Source of the DNA: Phycisphaerae bacterium
GTDB taxonomy: Bacteria; Planctomycetota; Phycisphaerae; UBA1845; PWPN01
Assembly: GCA_035384605.1 (NCBI GenBank)
Contig: DAOOIV010000001.1
Location: forward strand, 19,283-83,282
DNA: 64,000 bases
Direction of reading: 5' to 3'
Below, piece by piece: positions 36,136 to 44,663 of this stretch. The notes beneath the pieces are model-generated. The model was not told where the DNA came from, did not search any database, and worked only from the letters and a program-made list of their open reading frames with translations. The first letter of the stretch is position 1; every line of letters starts with the position of its first letter. Both the position numbers and the translations under genes were made by a program.

Positions 36136-36720
36136 CTGATTCTGACCGATAGATAGATTCGGAAAGCCATTCAAGACGGGCATTTGCTCATCGAGCCGAA
36201 TCCGGCAGACGATCAGTTCTCTCCTACCGCCCTGGATCTTCACATCGGCGATGACTTTCGCCAATTCCAGCCCAAGTTGTACGAGACGAAAGGCGTGCAG
36301 GTCAGCTTCGATCTCGACGAGGTTCAGATCCCGGATCTGGCCCCCTACATGGAACCCCTGCCTGCGGAGTCGAATGGCACGGTGATTCTGAGGCCGAAGC
36401 AGTTTGTCATCGCCACGACCCTGGAGAGGGTCGCGTTGCCATCGCACGGCAAGCCGGCGGCCCGGGTGGAAGGACGAAGTCGATTCGCTCGACTCGGGCT
36501 CGTGATTCATATGACTGCTCCGACGATCCACAACAGTTTCCAAGGCAAGATCACTCTTGAGATCATGAACCACGGCCCCATATCGCTGCGAGTGACACCT
36601 CGAGTCACCAGGTTGTGCCAACTGATCTTCGAACGGGTGGAAGAAATCCCGGGAGCTGAGCTGGTGTCGCCTTTTCAGGGCCAGCAGGGTCCCCTTGGGT
36701 CTTTGGCTCCGCGGCAATAA
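36136..36720 (+). pseudogene. dcd: dCTP deaminase-like gene with damaged 5' end
   Basis: From 36184 the frame encodes a dCTP deaminase/dUTPase-family protein: LLIEPNP, ALDLHIGDDFR, ILRPKQFVIATTLERVALP, EGRSRFARLGLVIHMTA, GKITLEIMNHGP and LCQLIFERV. The Ser and Arg of the GRSxxAR motif and the catalytic Glu of TLE are present. The expected N-terminus is also encoded in the same frame: codons from 36136 read LILTDR, a TAG stop at 36154-36156, then IRKAIQDGH. A family member would begin M-ILTDRE-IRKAI, so the initiator appears changed to CTG and a Glu/Asp codon to TAG. ID-PG is replaced by IHNS and the LRPG motif is altered. Restart at TTG 36184 cannot be excluded. Confidence 0.65.
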
Positions 36721-36851
36721 GTCTCCTTCACCGGCGCGCATTGACTGGGCAAGCCAATGCCGGTGGCGTCTATGACGGTTGAATGCGCGCCCGTGTTCGT
36801 GCCCGGGGCTTTGTGGTCAGCGGTGCCGGCCCTCACTAAAATTCTTGCAGT

Positions 36852-38153
36852 ATGCCGCAGCTTGTTGAGCAGTTCGTTCTCGGGAGTTGGCAGGTGTTGG
36901 GGCAGATGGCTCCTTACCTGCTGTTCGGCTTTGTCATGGCCGGGTTGCTGTCCGTGTGGATTTCGGCCGCGTGGGTGGAGCGGCATTTGGGGGGACGGGG
37001 TTTCAAAGCGGTGGTCAAGGGCGCTCTCTTCGGGGTGCCGTTGCCGCTATGTTCCTGCAGCGTGATACCTGTCTCGGTTTCGATGCATCGCAAGGGAGCC
37101 GGCCGAGCGGCGACGACGGCTTTCCTTCTGGCCACTCCGCAGACCGGCGCGGATTGTATCGCGGCCATGTACGCCGTGCTCGGACCGGTGTTCGCGATCT
37201 TCAGCCCGATCATGGCCTTCCTGACGGGTCTTCTCGGCGGAACGCTGGTCCGGTTTTTCGAGGGACGCGAAGAACGCGCGTCGGGTGCGGAGGCGACGGC
37301 GTCTTGCGTGGAGCAGGGCGGTTGCGGCGCCGCGTTCAAGCCGCCGGCGCGCGGCTCGTTATGGTCCGGATTGCGATATGGTCTAACGGTCCTGCCGCGA
37401 GACATCGGAGCGGCGCTGATGGCGGGCGTTTTGATCGCCGGAGCGATGACGGCGTTCATTCCGCGGGGCTCGCTGGAACCATACATTGGAGGAGGCCTAT
37501 TCTCCATTCTGTTGCTGATGGCGGCGGGCGTACCGGTTTACGTGTGCGCCACCGCCTCCATTCCGATCGCCGCCGGCCTCATTCACTTGGGGGCCTCCCC
37601 CGGCGCGGCCCTTGCTTTTCTGATCGCCGGTCCGGCGACCAACGCGGCCACGATCACGACGTTGTGGAAGGTGCTCGGCCGGCGATCAGCGATGTTGTAC
37701 ATGGTCACCGTGGCGATGAGTGCGATTGGTTTCGGCCTGTTGTTGGATGCGATTGTGACCGTCACAGGTTCGAGGGTGCCGGATTTGGGCGGACACGTGC
37801 ATGGCGGCGAGGCGGCCGCGATCCGGTCTCACTTGTGGGCGATCCTGCTTCTGGGCGTGCTGGCCGTGTCATACATTGTTTCATGGCGGCAGAAGATCAC
37901 CGCAGGGGCGGAAGAGGCGGCAACGGTCACGCCCACGGATCAGCGTGTGGAGTTGGCCGTCAGCGGGATGACATGCGAGCACTGTGCGAATGTCGTTCGC
38001 AAGACTCTGGCCGATCAACCGGGGATCTCTTCCACCGAGGTGGATGTACACAACGGCCGGGTGATCGTGACCGGTCAGACTCTGAATCCGGAATCTCTTG
38101 TCGAGATGATCTCATCACTAGGGTATTCCGCGCGCCTGACAAATGCGCCGTAG
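36852..38153 (+). CDS. SO_0444-type Cu/Zn efflux permease with C-terminal HMA domain
   Basis: The 433-residue protein has a permease body of about 8-10 helices with the DUF318/SO_0444 signature PLPLCSCSVIPVSVSMHRKGAG and ATPQTGADCIAAMYAVLG. A second-half repeat contains GVPVYVCATASIPIAAGLI and GPATNAATITTLWKVLG. A cysteine-rich loop (CVEQGGCG) lies between the halves. Residues about 365-430 form a heavy-metal-associated domain with GMTCEHCANVV (CxxC). This family is linked to copper and zinc efflux; the HMA tail may deliver the metal. Rubredoxin and ZIP-type transporter genes follow on the same strand. No metal-responsive regulator is visible nearby. Confidence 0.9.
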   Translation: MPQLVEQFVLGSWQVLGQMAPYLLFGFVMAGLLSVWISAAWVERHLGGRGFKAVVKGALFGVPLPLCSCSVIPVSVSMHRKGAGRAATTAFLLATPQTGADCIAAMYAVLGPVFAIFSPIMAFLTGLLGGTLVRFFEGREERASGAEATASCVEQGGCGAAFKPPARGSLWSGLRYGLTVLPRDIGAALMAGVLIAGAMTAFIPRGSLEPYIGGGLFSILLLMAAGVPVYVCATASIPIAAGLIHLGASPGAALAFLIAGPATNAATITTLWKVLGRRSAMLYMVTVAMSAIGFGLLLDAIVTVTGSRVPDLGGHVHGGEAAAIRSHLWAILLLGVLAVSYIVSWRQKITAGAEEAATVTPTDQRVELAVSGMTCEHCANVVRKTLADQPGISSTEVDVHNGRVIVTGQTLNPESLVEMISSLGYSARLTNAP

Positions 38154-38445
38154 CTCGACGCAGCACTCCGCCGGGCCTGTGACGTGACACAGGCAGACGC
38201 TCCGAAACATGGTAACGCTCGCGGCCTGCACGGCGGGAAGCTTGTGTTGCGGGCTTGCACCGTGGGTACCGCCGCGGGATGATCGCGGATCCGGCCATGG
38301 CGACCCCCGGTGCAGCGATCAGACGACGGGACGCTCCGGGTTGCGGCCGGACGCGAAGCAAGCGAGAATCTCCGCGTTGATCTCCGGGATCGTGGTAGTG
38401 GAGGGTGCCCTTACTCCGGCACCTTTGTTTTGGGAGGAACCATCG

Positions 38446-38604
38446 ATGAAGAGATACGTCTGCGACGTGTGCGGTTGGGTGTATGATCCTGCTGTTGGTG
38501 TTCCGGAGCAAGGCATTCCGGCAGGAACGCCGTTCGAAGATCTCCCCGATGATTTCGTTTGCCCGGAGTGCGGTGTCGGCAAGGATCAGTTCTCGGAAGC
38601 ATAA
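38446..38604 (+). CDS. Rubredoxin
   Basis: This 52-residue protein has the two rubredoxin iron-binding knuckles [10 protein letters not shown] and [11 protein letters not shown] (Cx2C each), with the usual spacing and [20 protein letters not shown] core. GGAGG at about 38433 precedes ATG 38446. Rubredoxins pass single electrons, for example to rubrerythrin (19132) or superoxide reductase in oxygen defence. It lies between the metal permease and the ZIP transporter gene. Confidence 0.97.
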   Translation: MKRYVCDVCGWVYDPAVGVPEQGIPAGTPFEDLPDDFVCPECGVGKDQFSEA

Positions 38605-38774
38605 GGCGAGCCCGTGGTGGAAAGCGAGAGCGCTTGTCGAGCGGAGGTCACGAGGCTCCGGTGGCCGTGCGGTCTCGGGTATCTGTCAGCCGGCAGTCCG
38701 GTTTTGTGCTCGGAAAGGGGTTTCAGGGTTTCACAAAAAGCGATTCCTGGAGTCAAGCAGGTCGAGGATGTTGC

Positions 38775-39599
38775 ATGAATGAGGCCTTGCTGAGCTTCTT
38801 CAACCGGTACCACCCGATCACGCAGGCCCTGATCGCCACGTTGTTCACCTGGTTCCTAACCGCGGCGGGTGCGGCGCCGGTTCTCTTTTTCAAGAAGGTC
38901 AACCAGAAAATCATGGACGGATTGCTGGGTATGGCCGCCGGTGTGATGATTGCGGCCAGTTACTGGTCGCTTCTGGCCCCGGCAATCGAAATGACGGAGG
39001 GGGACTGGAAGCCGGCGGTCGTGGGGTTTCTGGCCGGCGGCTTCTTTCTCTACATCATTGACAAGATACTGCCCCACCTGCACCTGGGGTTGGAGACATC
39101 CGAGGCGGAGGGTATCAAGACCTCCTGGCAGCGCAGCGTTCTGCTGGTGCTTGCGATCACCCTGCACAATTTTCCCGAGGGACTGGCCGTCGGCGTGGCT
39201 TTCGGCGCCATTGGCAGTGGAGTTGATCCTGAGATGGCTCGCAGCATGACTCTGGGGGGCGTGGCGTTGGCCATCGGCATCGGCTTGCAGAACTTTCCGG
39301 AGGGGATGGCCGTGTCGATGCCGCTGCGCCGTGAAGGTGTTGGCCGGTTCAAGGCATTTCTGATGGGGCAGGCGTCCGGGATGGTCGAGCCCGTGGCGGG
39401 GGTCCTCGGGGCTTGGCTGGTTTTCAGCATGAAGGCGCTGTTGCCCTATGGTTTGGCCTTTGCGGCCGGGGCGATGATCTTCGTAGTGGTTGAGGAACTG
39501 ATTCCGGAATCCCAGCGTGACAAGTTCACGGACTTCGCCACGGTCGGGACCATGCTCGGGTTTGCCATCATGATGTCTCTCGATGTGGCTCTAGGGTAG
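38775..39599 (+). CDS. ZIP-family metal transporter (GufA-type)
   Basis: The 274-residue membrane protein has about eight helices and the ZIP signatures LHNFPEGLAVGVAFG in helix 4 and LQNFPEGMAVSMPL in helix 5, where His, Asn and Glu bind metal. GMAAGVMIAASYWSLLAPAIEM and FVVVEELIPESQ are typical of GufA-type members. A short His-rich stretch (HLHLG) lies in the variable loop. It probably imports zinc or another divalent metal. ATG 38775 follows GAGG; the open frame upstream overlaps rubredoxin and is not favoured. Confidence 0.92.
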   Translation: MNEALLSFFNRYHPITQALIATLFTWFLTAAGAAPVLFFKKVNQKIMDGLLGMAAGVMIAASYWSLLAPAIEMTEGDWKPAVVGFLAGGFFLYIIDKILPHLHLGLETSEAEGIKTSWQRSVLLVLAITLHNFPEGLAVGVAFGAIGSGVDPEMARSMTLGGVALAIGIGLQNFPEGMAVSMPLRREGVGRFKAFLMGQASGMVEPVAGVLGAWLVFSMKALLPYGLAFAAGAMIFVVVEELIPESQRDKFTDFATVGTMLGFAIMMSLDVALG

Positions 39600-39944
39600 C
39601 ATGACGGCCCTGCCGGCGGATGACGGCGTTTGCCCACCGGTTGCGCCTTCCGGTGAAACGAGCCTTTGCGGCAAGCATCGCGGTTTTTGAAGGGTTTCCT
39701 TCGGTTTGTCGACGACTTTTCCTGTAAAGCCGGTCTCCACAAAAAGATCCACATTTGCAGGTCGAAACAACCGATTACAAATGTTTGCGGCGGTTTCCTG
39801 ATGGCCCGAGATCAGGGTATGCCTATTACCGTCCAGGAGTTGGAATCAGCGTGCATGACACGGCCGAAGCAGCCCTTGCCGGGCACTTGGTCCGGATAAA
39901 TGCTTGACAGGGCGTGTCTTGGATCGATCTTGAAAGGAAAGGGT
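39600..39944. other. Intergenic stretch before the protease gene
   Basis: No gene is supported. A perfect TTGACA lies at 39904-39909 but no matching -10 element is seen at the usual distance. Confidence 0.45.
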
Positions 39945-42698
39945 ATGCGGAGTCACGACCTTCTGTGGTTGTCGGCAGCTATCGGGTTATTGCCGGCGAT
40001 CGGGTTGACTATGGGACAGGGCTGCGTCACGGTTGACGTGGACTCCGACTGGGATGGCTTCACTGATAAGGAAGAGATCAACAACGATCCCCCAACGGAT
40101 CCCTTTGATCCTCTGGATACGCCTTTCAATGTCGTGGACAGCGACGGTGACGGATGCTCAGACTACGGAGAAAGCGAGTTTGGTCATTGCGACGGGAACC
40201 CGTCTACCCCGGTCGCAAGAGTCTCTGTTCGCGGTTCGGTGAGTGTCGGCAACACGCTTGTTGTGGACGGCGATACAGCCGACGCCAGCAACCCCACCGT
40301 TTACAACGACATGGTCAGTCCCGGCGGTGCTCAGGCCGTGCCCAATCCCTGCACGGTCGGGGGTTTTCTCGGGAGCATCTCCGGCAGTGACGACCTGCGC
40401 GACGTGTACATGGTTCAGATGGCGGGCGGTCAGCGAGCAACGTTGTTGCTTGCGGATCCGAATGATAATGATTTTGACCTTTATCTTTATGACGAATCGG
40501 GCGCTCAGTTGCTTGATAGTTCGGAGGGTCTCGGCAAGGCCGAGCAAGTGACCGCTCCTGCCAATGGTACCTACCTGATCGAGGTTCGCGGTTACAGTGT
40601 TATTCACGACAATGACCAAGGCGGTCTCTACTCACTGTTAGTCGGCGAGAGCCTGACCACATCGGTGACCGTCCAGGCACAGCGGGATCGGCTATCGAGT
40701 CTGTTTCCGCACGCGGAAGGCGAGATACTGGTCAAGTACGCTGAGACCGTCAAGTCTGCGCGAGCGGCGACACAGAAGCGCATCGGTCTGGAAGAGCTTA
40801 ACGACGGCAGCAACTCCGGCGGGTTTCACAGGCTGCGGTTGAATCGTGAGGCGATGGACGCATACAAGTCCGTGGCCCGAGCTCGCGCGGCAGGGGGAGG
40901 CATGGCGGCCGAGATCTCGCCGACCATTGCGGCAATCAAGGCTCTGCGCCGACAAGCGGGCGTCGAATGCGCCGAACCCAACTACATACGCCGCGCCTTC
41001 GCGGTGCCGAACGACGAATTCTACGGTTACCAGTGGCACTACCGCCTGATCAGTCTGCCGGAGGCCTGGAACATTACCACGGGCAGCTCCAGTGTCATCG
41101 TGGCGGTGATTGATACGGGCGTTGCGCTCGGTCATCCCGACCTGGCGGGGCAGTTGACCACGGGCTACGACTTTATCAGCAGCGTGACCACGTCGATGGA
41201 CGGCAACGGGATCGATGCGGACCCGGATGATCCGGGCGATTCGGCGGGCTACGGTATTTCCAGCAGTTTTCATGGGACGCACGTTGCCGGCACGATCGCC
41301 GCCCGCACCAACAACACGACGGGCGTGGCGGGAGTTGCCTGGAACGCGCGCATCATGCCTTTACGGGTACTGGGCCGAGCCGGCGAGGGCACGGACTACG
41401 ACATTGCCCAGGCCGTGCGTTACGCGGCTCGTTTGAGCAACGACTCGGGGACGTTGCCGGCGAGGCGGGCGGACATCATCAACATGAGCCTCGGCGGGCC
41501 GGGTTCATCGAGCGTTCTGACCAATGCCGTTGTTGCAGCCCGGCAGGCCGGTGCGATCATCGTCACCGCCGCGGGCAATGAGGCCACCAGCGCCGACAAT
41601 TCGTTCCCCGGGGCGATCAACGGCGTAGTCAATGTCAGCGCGGTGGACCAGCTTCGTCATCTCGCGTCGTACTCCAATTTCGGCTCGACGGTGGCGGTTT
41701 GCGCACCGGGGGGCGATCTGAATGCGGACCGCGACGGCGACGGCGTGAGCGACGGCGTGCTCAGCACGATCAGGAAGGACGACGGGCGATACACGTATGC
41801 CTTTTATGACGGTACCTCGATGGCTTGCCCGCATGTGGCCGGCGTGGCGTCCCTGATGAAGGCCGTGAATCCGGACCTGACGCCCGCCGATTTCGACCAA
41901 CTCCTGGCCGGAACGCACCCGGGGACTTCGGTGAAGATCGTGGATGATCTTGGGATTGCCGGGCGTGACGCCTATTTCGGCTATGGTTTGATCAACGCGC
42001 CGAATGCGATCCGGGCCGCGTCGGAAATCGCGGGCTCGGGGGTGTCTGACGCGCCGTTGCTGCGGGTCGTGCCGCAGGACATCTCTTTGGGTTCGGTCTT
42101 GACGTCGGCGGAGGTGACGGTGAGCAACGTGGGGGGCGGCACGCTGATCGTGAGCAGTGTGGTTTCGTCCAAGAGCTGGATTTCGGTGAGCCCTTCCTCG
42201 GGCGGGGAGGGCAGCTATGAAATCACGGTGGACCGCACGGGTCTGGCGAACGGCGTCTACTCGGGCTCGGTCACCTTTGTATCCAACGACGGCAATGCGA
42301 CCGTCACGGTCCGGATGACCGTAGGTTCGATCACGATGACGGGCGGCAACGTGGGCACGGTGTATGTGCTTCTTGTGGATCCTGACACGCTCGAAGCCTA
42401 CGCCCAGGATGAGACGGACGTGTCGGAGAACTATGAGTTCTCTTTTGATGACGTCTACGCCGGCAATTATCGTCTTTACGCCGGGTCGGATCTCAATAAT
42501 GACAGTTACATTGATGACGAAGGTGAGGCGTTCGGCGGATATCCGGTGCTTTCCAAGACTGAGGTTCTGGACATTGGCGCGGATCTTGGCGGACTGTCGT
42601 TCAGCGTGAATTACCGGATCAACGTTCAGAAGGCGGCGCCGCTGAGTGTGCCCGGGGCCTCGGTGGGGCCGAGGCCGCGATTGAAACGACTGCGGTGA
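39945..42698 (+). CDS. Secreted subtilisin-like (S8) serine protease
   Basis: The 917-residue protein starts at ATG 39945 with AAAGGAAAGGG upstream and a hydrophobic signal ending near GQGC. Order: thrombospondin-type-3-like acidic repeats (DSDWDGFTDKEE, VDSDGDGCSDYGE); a pre-peptidase-like beta domain (about 130-200); an inhibitor-like propeptide; S8 catalytic domain with Asp in VAVIDTGVALGHPDL, His in FHGTHVAGTIA and Ser in YDGTSMACPHVAG; then a BACON/Ig-like domain (ISVSPSSGGEGSYEI) and a last beta domain with NDDxYIDDEGEAF-like acidic loop. All three catalytic residues are present, so it is probably active outside the cytoplasm. The very C-terminus is basic (PRPRLKRLR). The substrate is unknown. 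Confidence 0.92.
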   Translation: MRSHDLLWLSAAIGLLPAIGLTMGQGCVTVDVDSDWDGFTDKEEINNDPPTDPFDPLDTPFNVVDSDGDGCSDYGESEFGHCDGNPSTPVARVSVRGSVSVGNTLVVDGDTADASNPTVYNDMVSPGGAQAVPNPCTVGGFLGSISGSDDLRDVYMVQMAGGQRATLLLADPNDNDFDLYLYDESGAQLLDSSEGLGKAEQVTAPANGTYLIEVRGYSVIHDNDQGGLYSLLVGESLTTSVTVQAQRDRLSSLFPHAEGEILVKYAETVKSARAATQKRIGLEELNDGSNSGGFHRLRLNREAMDAYKSVARARAAGGGMAAEISPTIAAIKALRRQAGVECAEPNYIRRAFAVPNDEFYGYQWHYRLISLPEAWNITTGSSSVIVAVIDTGVALGHPDLAGQLTTGYDFISSVTTSMDGNGIDADPDDPGDSAGYGISSSFHGTHVAGTIAARTNNTTGVAGVAWNARIMPLRVLGRAGEGTDYDIAQAVRYAARLSNDSGTLPARRADIINMSLGGPGSSSVLTNAVVAARQAGAIIVTAAGNEATSADNSFPGAINGVVNVSAVDQLRHLASYSNFGSTVAVCAPGGDLNADRDGDGVSDGVLSTIRKDDGRYTYAFYDGTSMACPHVAGVASLMKAVNPDLTPADFDQLLAGTHPGTSVKIVDDLGIAGRDAYFGYGLINAPNAIRAASEIAGSGVSDAPLLRVVPQDISLGSVLTSAEVTVSNVGGGTLIVSSVVSSKSWISVSPSSGGEGSYEITVDRTGLANGVYSGSVTFVSNDGNATVTVRMTVGSITMTGGNVGTVYVLLVDPDTLEAYAQDETDVSENYEFSFDDVYAGNYRLYAGSDLNNDSYIDDEGEAFGGYPVLSKTEVLDIGADLGGLSFSVNYRINVQKAAPLSVPGASVGPRPRLKRLR

Positions 42699-42757
42699 GC
42701 GAGTTCGGTATCGGGGCGGCGTTTCGGTCGCGTGGCCCGGAAGCGGGCGATCGTTCG

Positions 42758-44377
42758 TCAAGTGATCGGCTGCAATTGAGTCATCTCGGCGAACAGGTCG
42801 AAGAAGTCCGGCTCCTTTTCCAATTCGACGTGTTCAATACGCCCCACCAGATGCTCGATTCGGTCGCGGCAGAAGCGGCTTCGCAGCACGCCCTTGGCGC
42901 CCTCGACGCTGGCGTTGCCGATACGAATGACGCGCTCATCGGGCACAGGCAGCAACAAGCCGATCCGCCGGCCGCTTTCCAGATCGATATGATTGGCGAA
43001 CGCCCCCGCCAGGTAGTATGCCCGCAGGTCGCGCGGGCTGATGCGCAGGTGCCGCAGCAAGACCGTCTGCCCCAAGCCGATGGCTGCCTTCGTTTGGGCC
43101 AGCTCGCCGGCATCGCGGCGCGTAAATCGCAGGGGAGGGTTGTCGGCCACTGTCACGTGGGTCTGACCGTTGTCGAAGCGCCCGAGTGGGTCGATCTCGT
43201 TGGTTCGTCGAAGCTCGGCCAGGATGTCGACGAGTCCGGACCCGCAGATTCCCCTGGCCGGGCCGTCGCCGATGACTGAGAGATTCCAGCCGCCCGGCCG
43301 GCGGCGCATTCGGGTGACAGCTCCCTCACATGCGGCCATTCCGCATCCGAGGCGTCCGCCCTCGAAAGCCGGCCCGGCGGCGCATGAGGCCGCCATCAGC
43401 CGATCACCGCAGCCGGCGACGACCTCCGTGTTCGTGCCGATGTCGATCATCATGAATGGTTGGTCGTTGAGCGGCAGGGTGGCCAGGGCTGCGGCCGTGT
43501 CGGCCCCGACGTGGTTGGAGATCAGCGGCATGGCGTAGACGCGCCCTTGGGGGTGGATCTCGATTCCCAACTCCTGACCGGTCGTCCACACGGCGGTAGT
43601 TGGGCGCCGGCCGGCCAGCAGATCGACCTGGGTTGTGGACATGAAAGGTGACCGGCCGATGGATTGCACGTCGAGGCCGAGGAACAGATCTCGCATCGTC
43701 GGGTTACCGGCCACCACGACGGCTACGATACCTTTGGGGTCGACCGGCAGCGCACGGATTTCGCGGTTGAGATAAGCGATGATGGTGCGGTGAAGCCGGC
43801 CCGGATTATGGCCGTCGTACGAGATCCGATGGATGACGTCGCTGCCGCCGAAGCGCTGGGGGTTCTCGAATGCCCGCATGTCGAGGGTGTTGCCCGTCTG
43901 CAACTCGACAAGGTGAAGTACGACGGTTGTTGTCCCGATATCCAGCGCCAGTCCGTAGATTGGACCGGCGCAGTCGCCGAACTGCTTGTCGTCGCAAAAC
44001 AAGCGTCCCTGGTTGCAGGTGATCCACGGATCAAATGCGTCATCGGCCGGGCGACCGTTCACGGCGATGTCGAGCTTTCGTTTGAAGGCCTCGACGCGGA
44101 TCACGGCATCTGTCTGAGCGACTCTTGCCTGACAGGCAAGCCGATGAATGATGGTTTCGCTGTCGCTTTGATGACGGAGGAAGGCTTCCGGCTCGGTCCA
44201 GTCGTTCAGGGCCTCGTTTCCGGCGAGCACCTGGACGATGCATTCTTTGCAGCGACCGGCTGCCGGGCATGAGCTGGCCACCGCATGAGCCGCATCGCCA
44301 GAGCGGGCGATTGCCGCAAGCAGCGACTCACCCACGGCGATATCAACATGTTTTCCGTTGAAGATCAGTTGTGCCAT
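42758..44377 (-). CDS. ASKHA/DUF4445 corrinoid-activating protein with [2Fe-2S] domain (RACo-like)
   Basis: The 539-residue protein has an N-terminal plant-type ferredoxin domain with C37, C43, C46 and C82 (CPAAGRCKEC and LACQAR). A linker follows, then an ASKHA ATPase domain beginning YGLALDIGTTTVVLHL. Further signatures are ENPQRFGGSDVIHRI, VVAGNPTMRDLFLG, MMIDIGTNTEVV, GPAFEGGRLGCGMAA, GICGSGLVDILAEL and AGAFANHIDLE. Proteins of this type use ATP to reduce the inactive Co(II) corrinoid of methyltransferase systems to Co(I). ATG 44377 with GGAAG upstream is chosen. It is divergent from a UroD-type methyltransferase gene, which supports this role. No separate corrinoid-binding protein is present. 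Confidence 0.9.
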   Translation of the reverse strand: MAQLIFNGKHVDIAVGESLLAAIARSGDAAHAVASSCPAAGRCKECIVQVLAGNEALNDWTEPEAFLRHQSDSETIIHRLACQARVAQTDAVIRVEAFKRKLDIAVNGRPADDAFDPWITCNQGRLFCDDKQFGDCAGPIYGLALDIGTTTVVLHLVELQTGNTLDMRAFENPQRFGGSDVIHRISYDGHNPGRLHRTIIAYLNREIRALPVDPKGIVAVVVAGNPTMRDLFLGLDVQSIGRSPFMSTTQVDLLAGRRPTTAVWTTGQELGIEIHPQGRVYAMPLISNHVGADTAAALATLPLNDQPFMMIDIGTNTEVVAGCGDRLMAASCAAGPAFEGGRLGCGMAACEGAVTRMRRRPGGWNLSVIGDGPARGICGSGLVDILAELRRTNEIDPLGRFDNGQTHVTVADNPPLRFTRRDAGELAQTKAAIGLGQTVLLRHLRISPRDLRAYYLAGAFANHIDLESGRRIGLLLPVPDERVIRIGNASVEGAKGVLRSRFCRDRIEHLVGRIEHVELEKEPDFFDLFAEMTQLQPIT

Positions 44378-44502
44378 GTGTTCTTCCGTCAGGTGCAAGC
44401 AGGTGTATGAAAGCGGTCGTCCCGGCTGCGGAATACGGCAGGTCTCGGTCGCCAAGGCGACCTTGACACTGCCCTACCAACCGGCTCCGTGGGCTTTCAC
44501 AC

Positions 44503-44590
44503 ACATTCCAAGACGGACCGCCTTTTTGCGGGCCGTAACCCAAGCGCACTGCGATTCAGAAAAAAGCGCGCAATCTGCACACACGTCTGG
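44503..44590. repeat. Dispersed GGCGGACCGC repeat, copy C
   Basis: TTCCAAGACGGACCGCCTTTTTGCGGGCCG followed by a tail with TTCAGAAAAAAGCGCGCAATC is close to copy A at 15282-15370 over most of its length. It lies between two divergent genes. Confidence 0.75.
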
Positions 44591-44632
44591 CCGTAAGGTT
44601 CCAGGATTCTTCCGGCCTTTGGGCCGACGGGG

Positions 44633-44638
44633 TATAGT
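44633..44638 (+). promoter_or_regulatory. Candidate -10 element of the UroD-type gene
   Basis: TATAGT lies 25 bp before the ATG; a weak -35 (TTCCGG, 44610-44615) is 17 bp further upstream. Confidence 0.35.
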
Positions 44639-44663
44639 ATAAGCTGACGAGAGGAGCCTCAAA

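Noticed and set aside
35755..36741. Minus-strand 328-codon frame opposite the dcd-like gene
   Set aside because: It is a shadow of the plus-strand frames that carry dCTP-deaminase motifs and shows no family feature.
36887..38182. Second plus-strand frame of 431 codons overlapping the metal permease
   Set aside because: Arg-rich translation without motifs; the overlapping frame has the full permease and HMA signatures.
39904..39909. Promoter at TTGACA
   Set aside because: No -10 element at the usual spacing.
41505..42761. Minus-strand 418-codon frame
   Set aside because: Antisense to the subtilisin-like protease; Arg/His-rich low-information translation.
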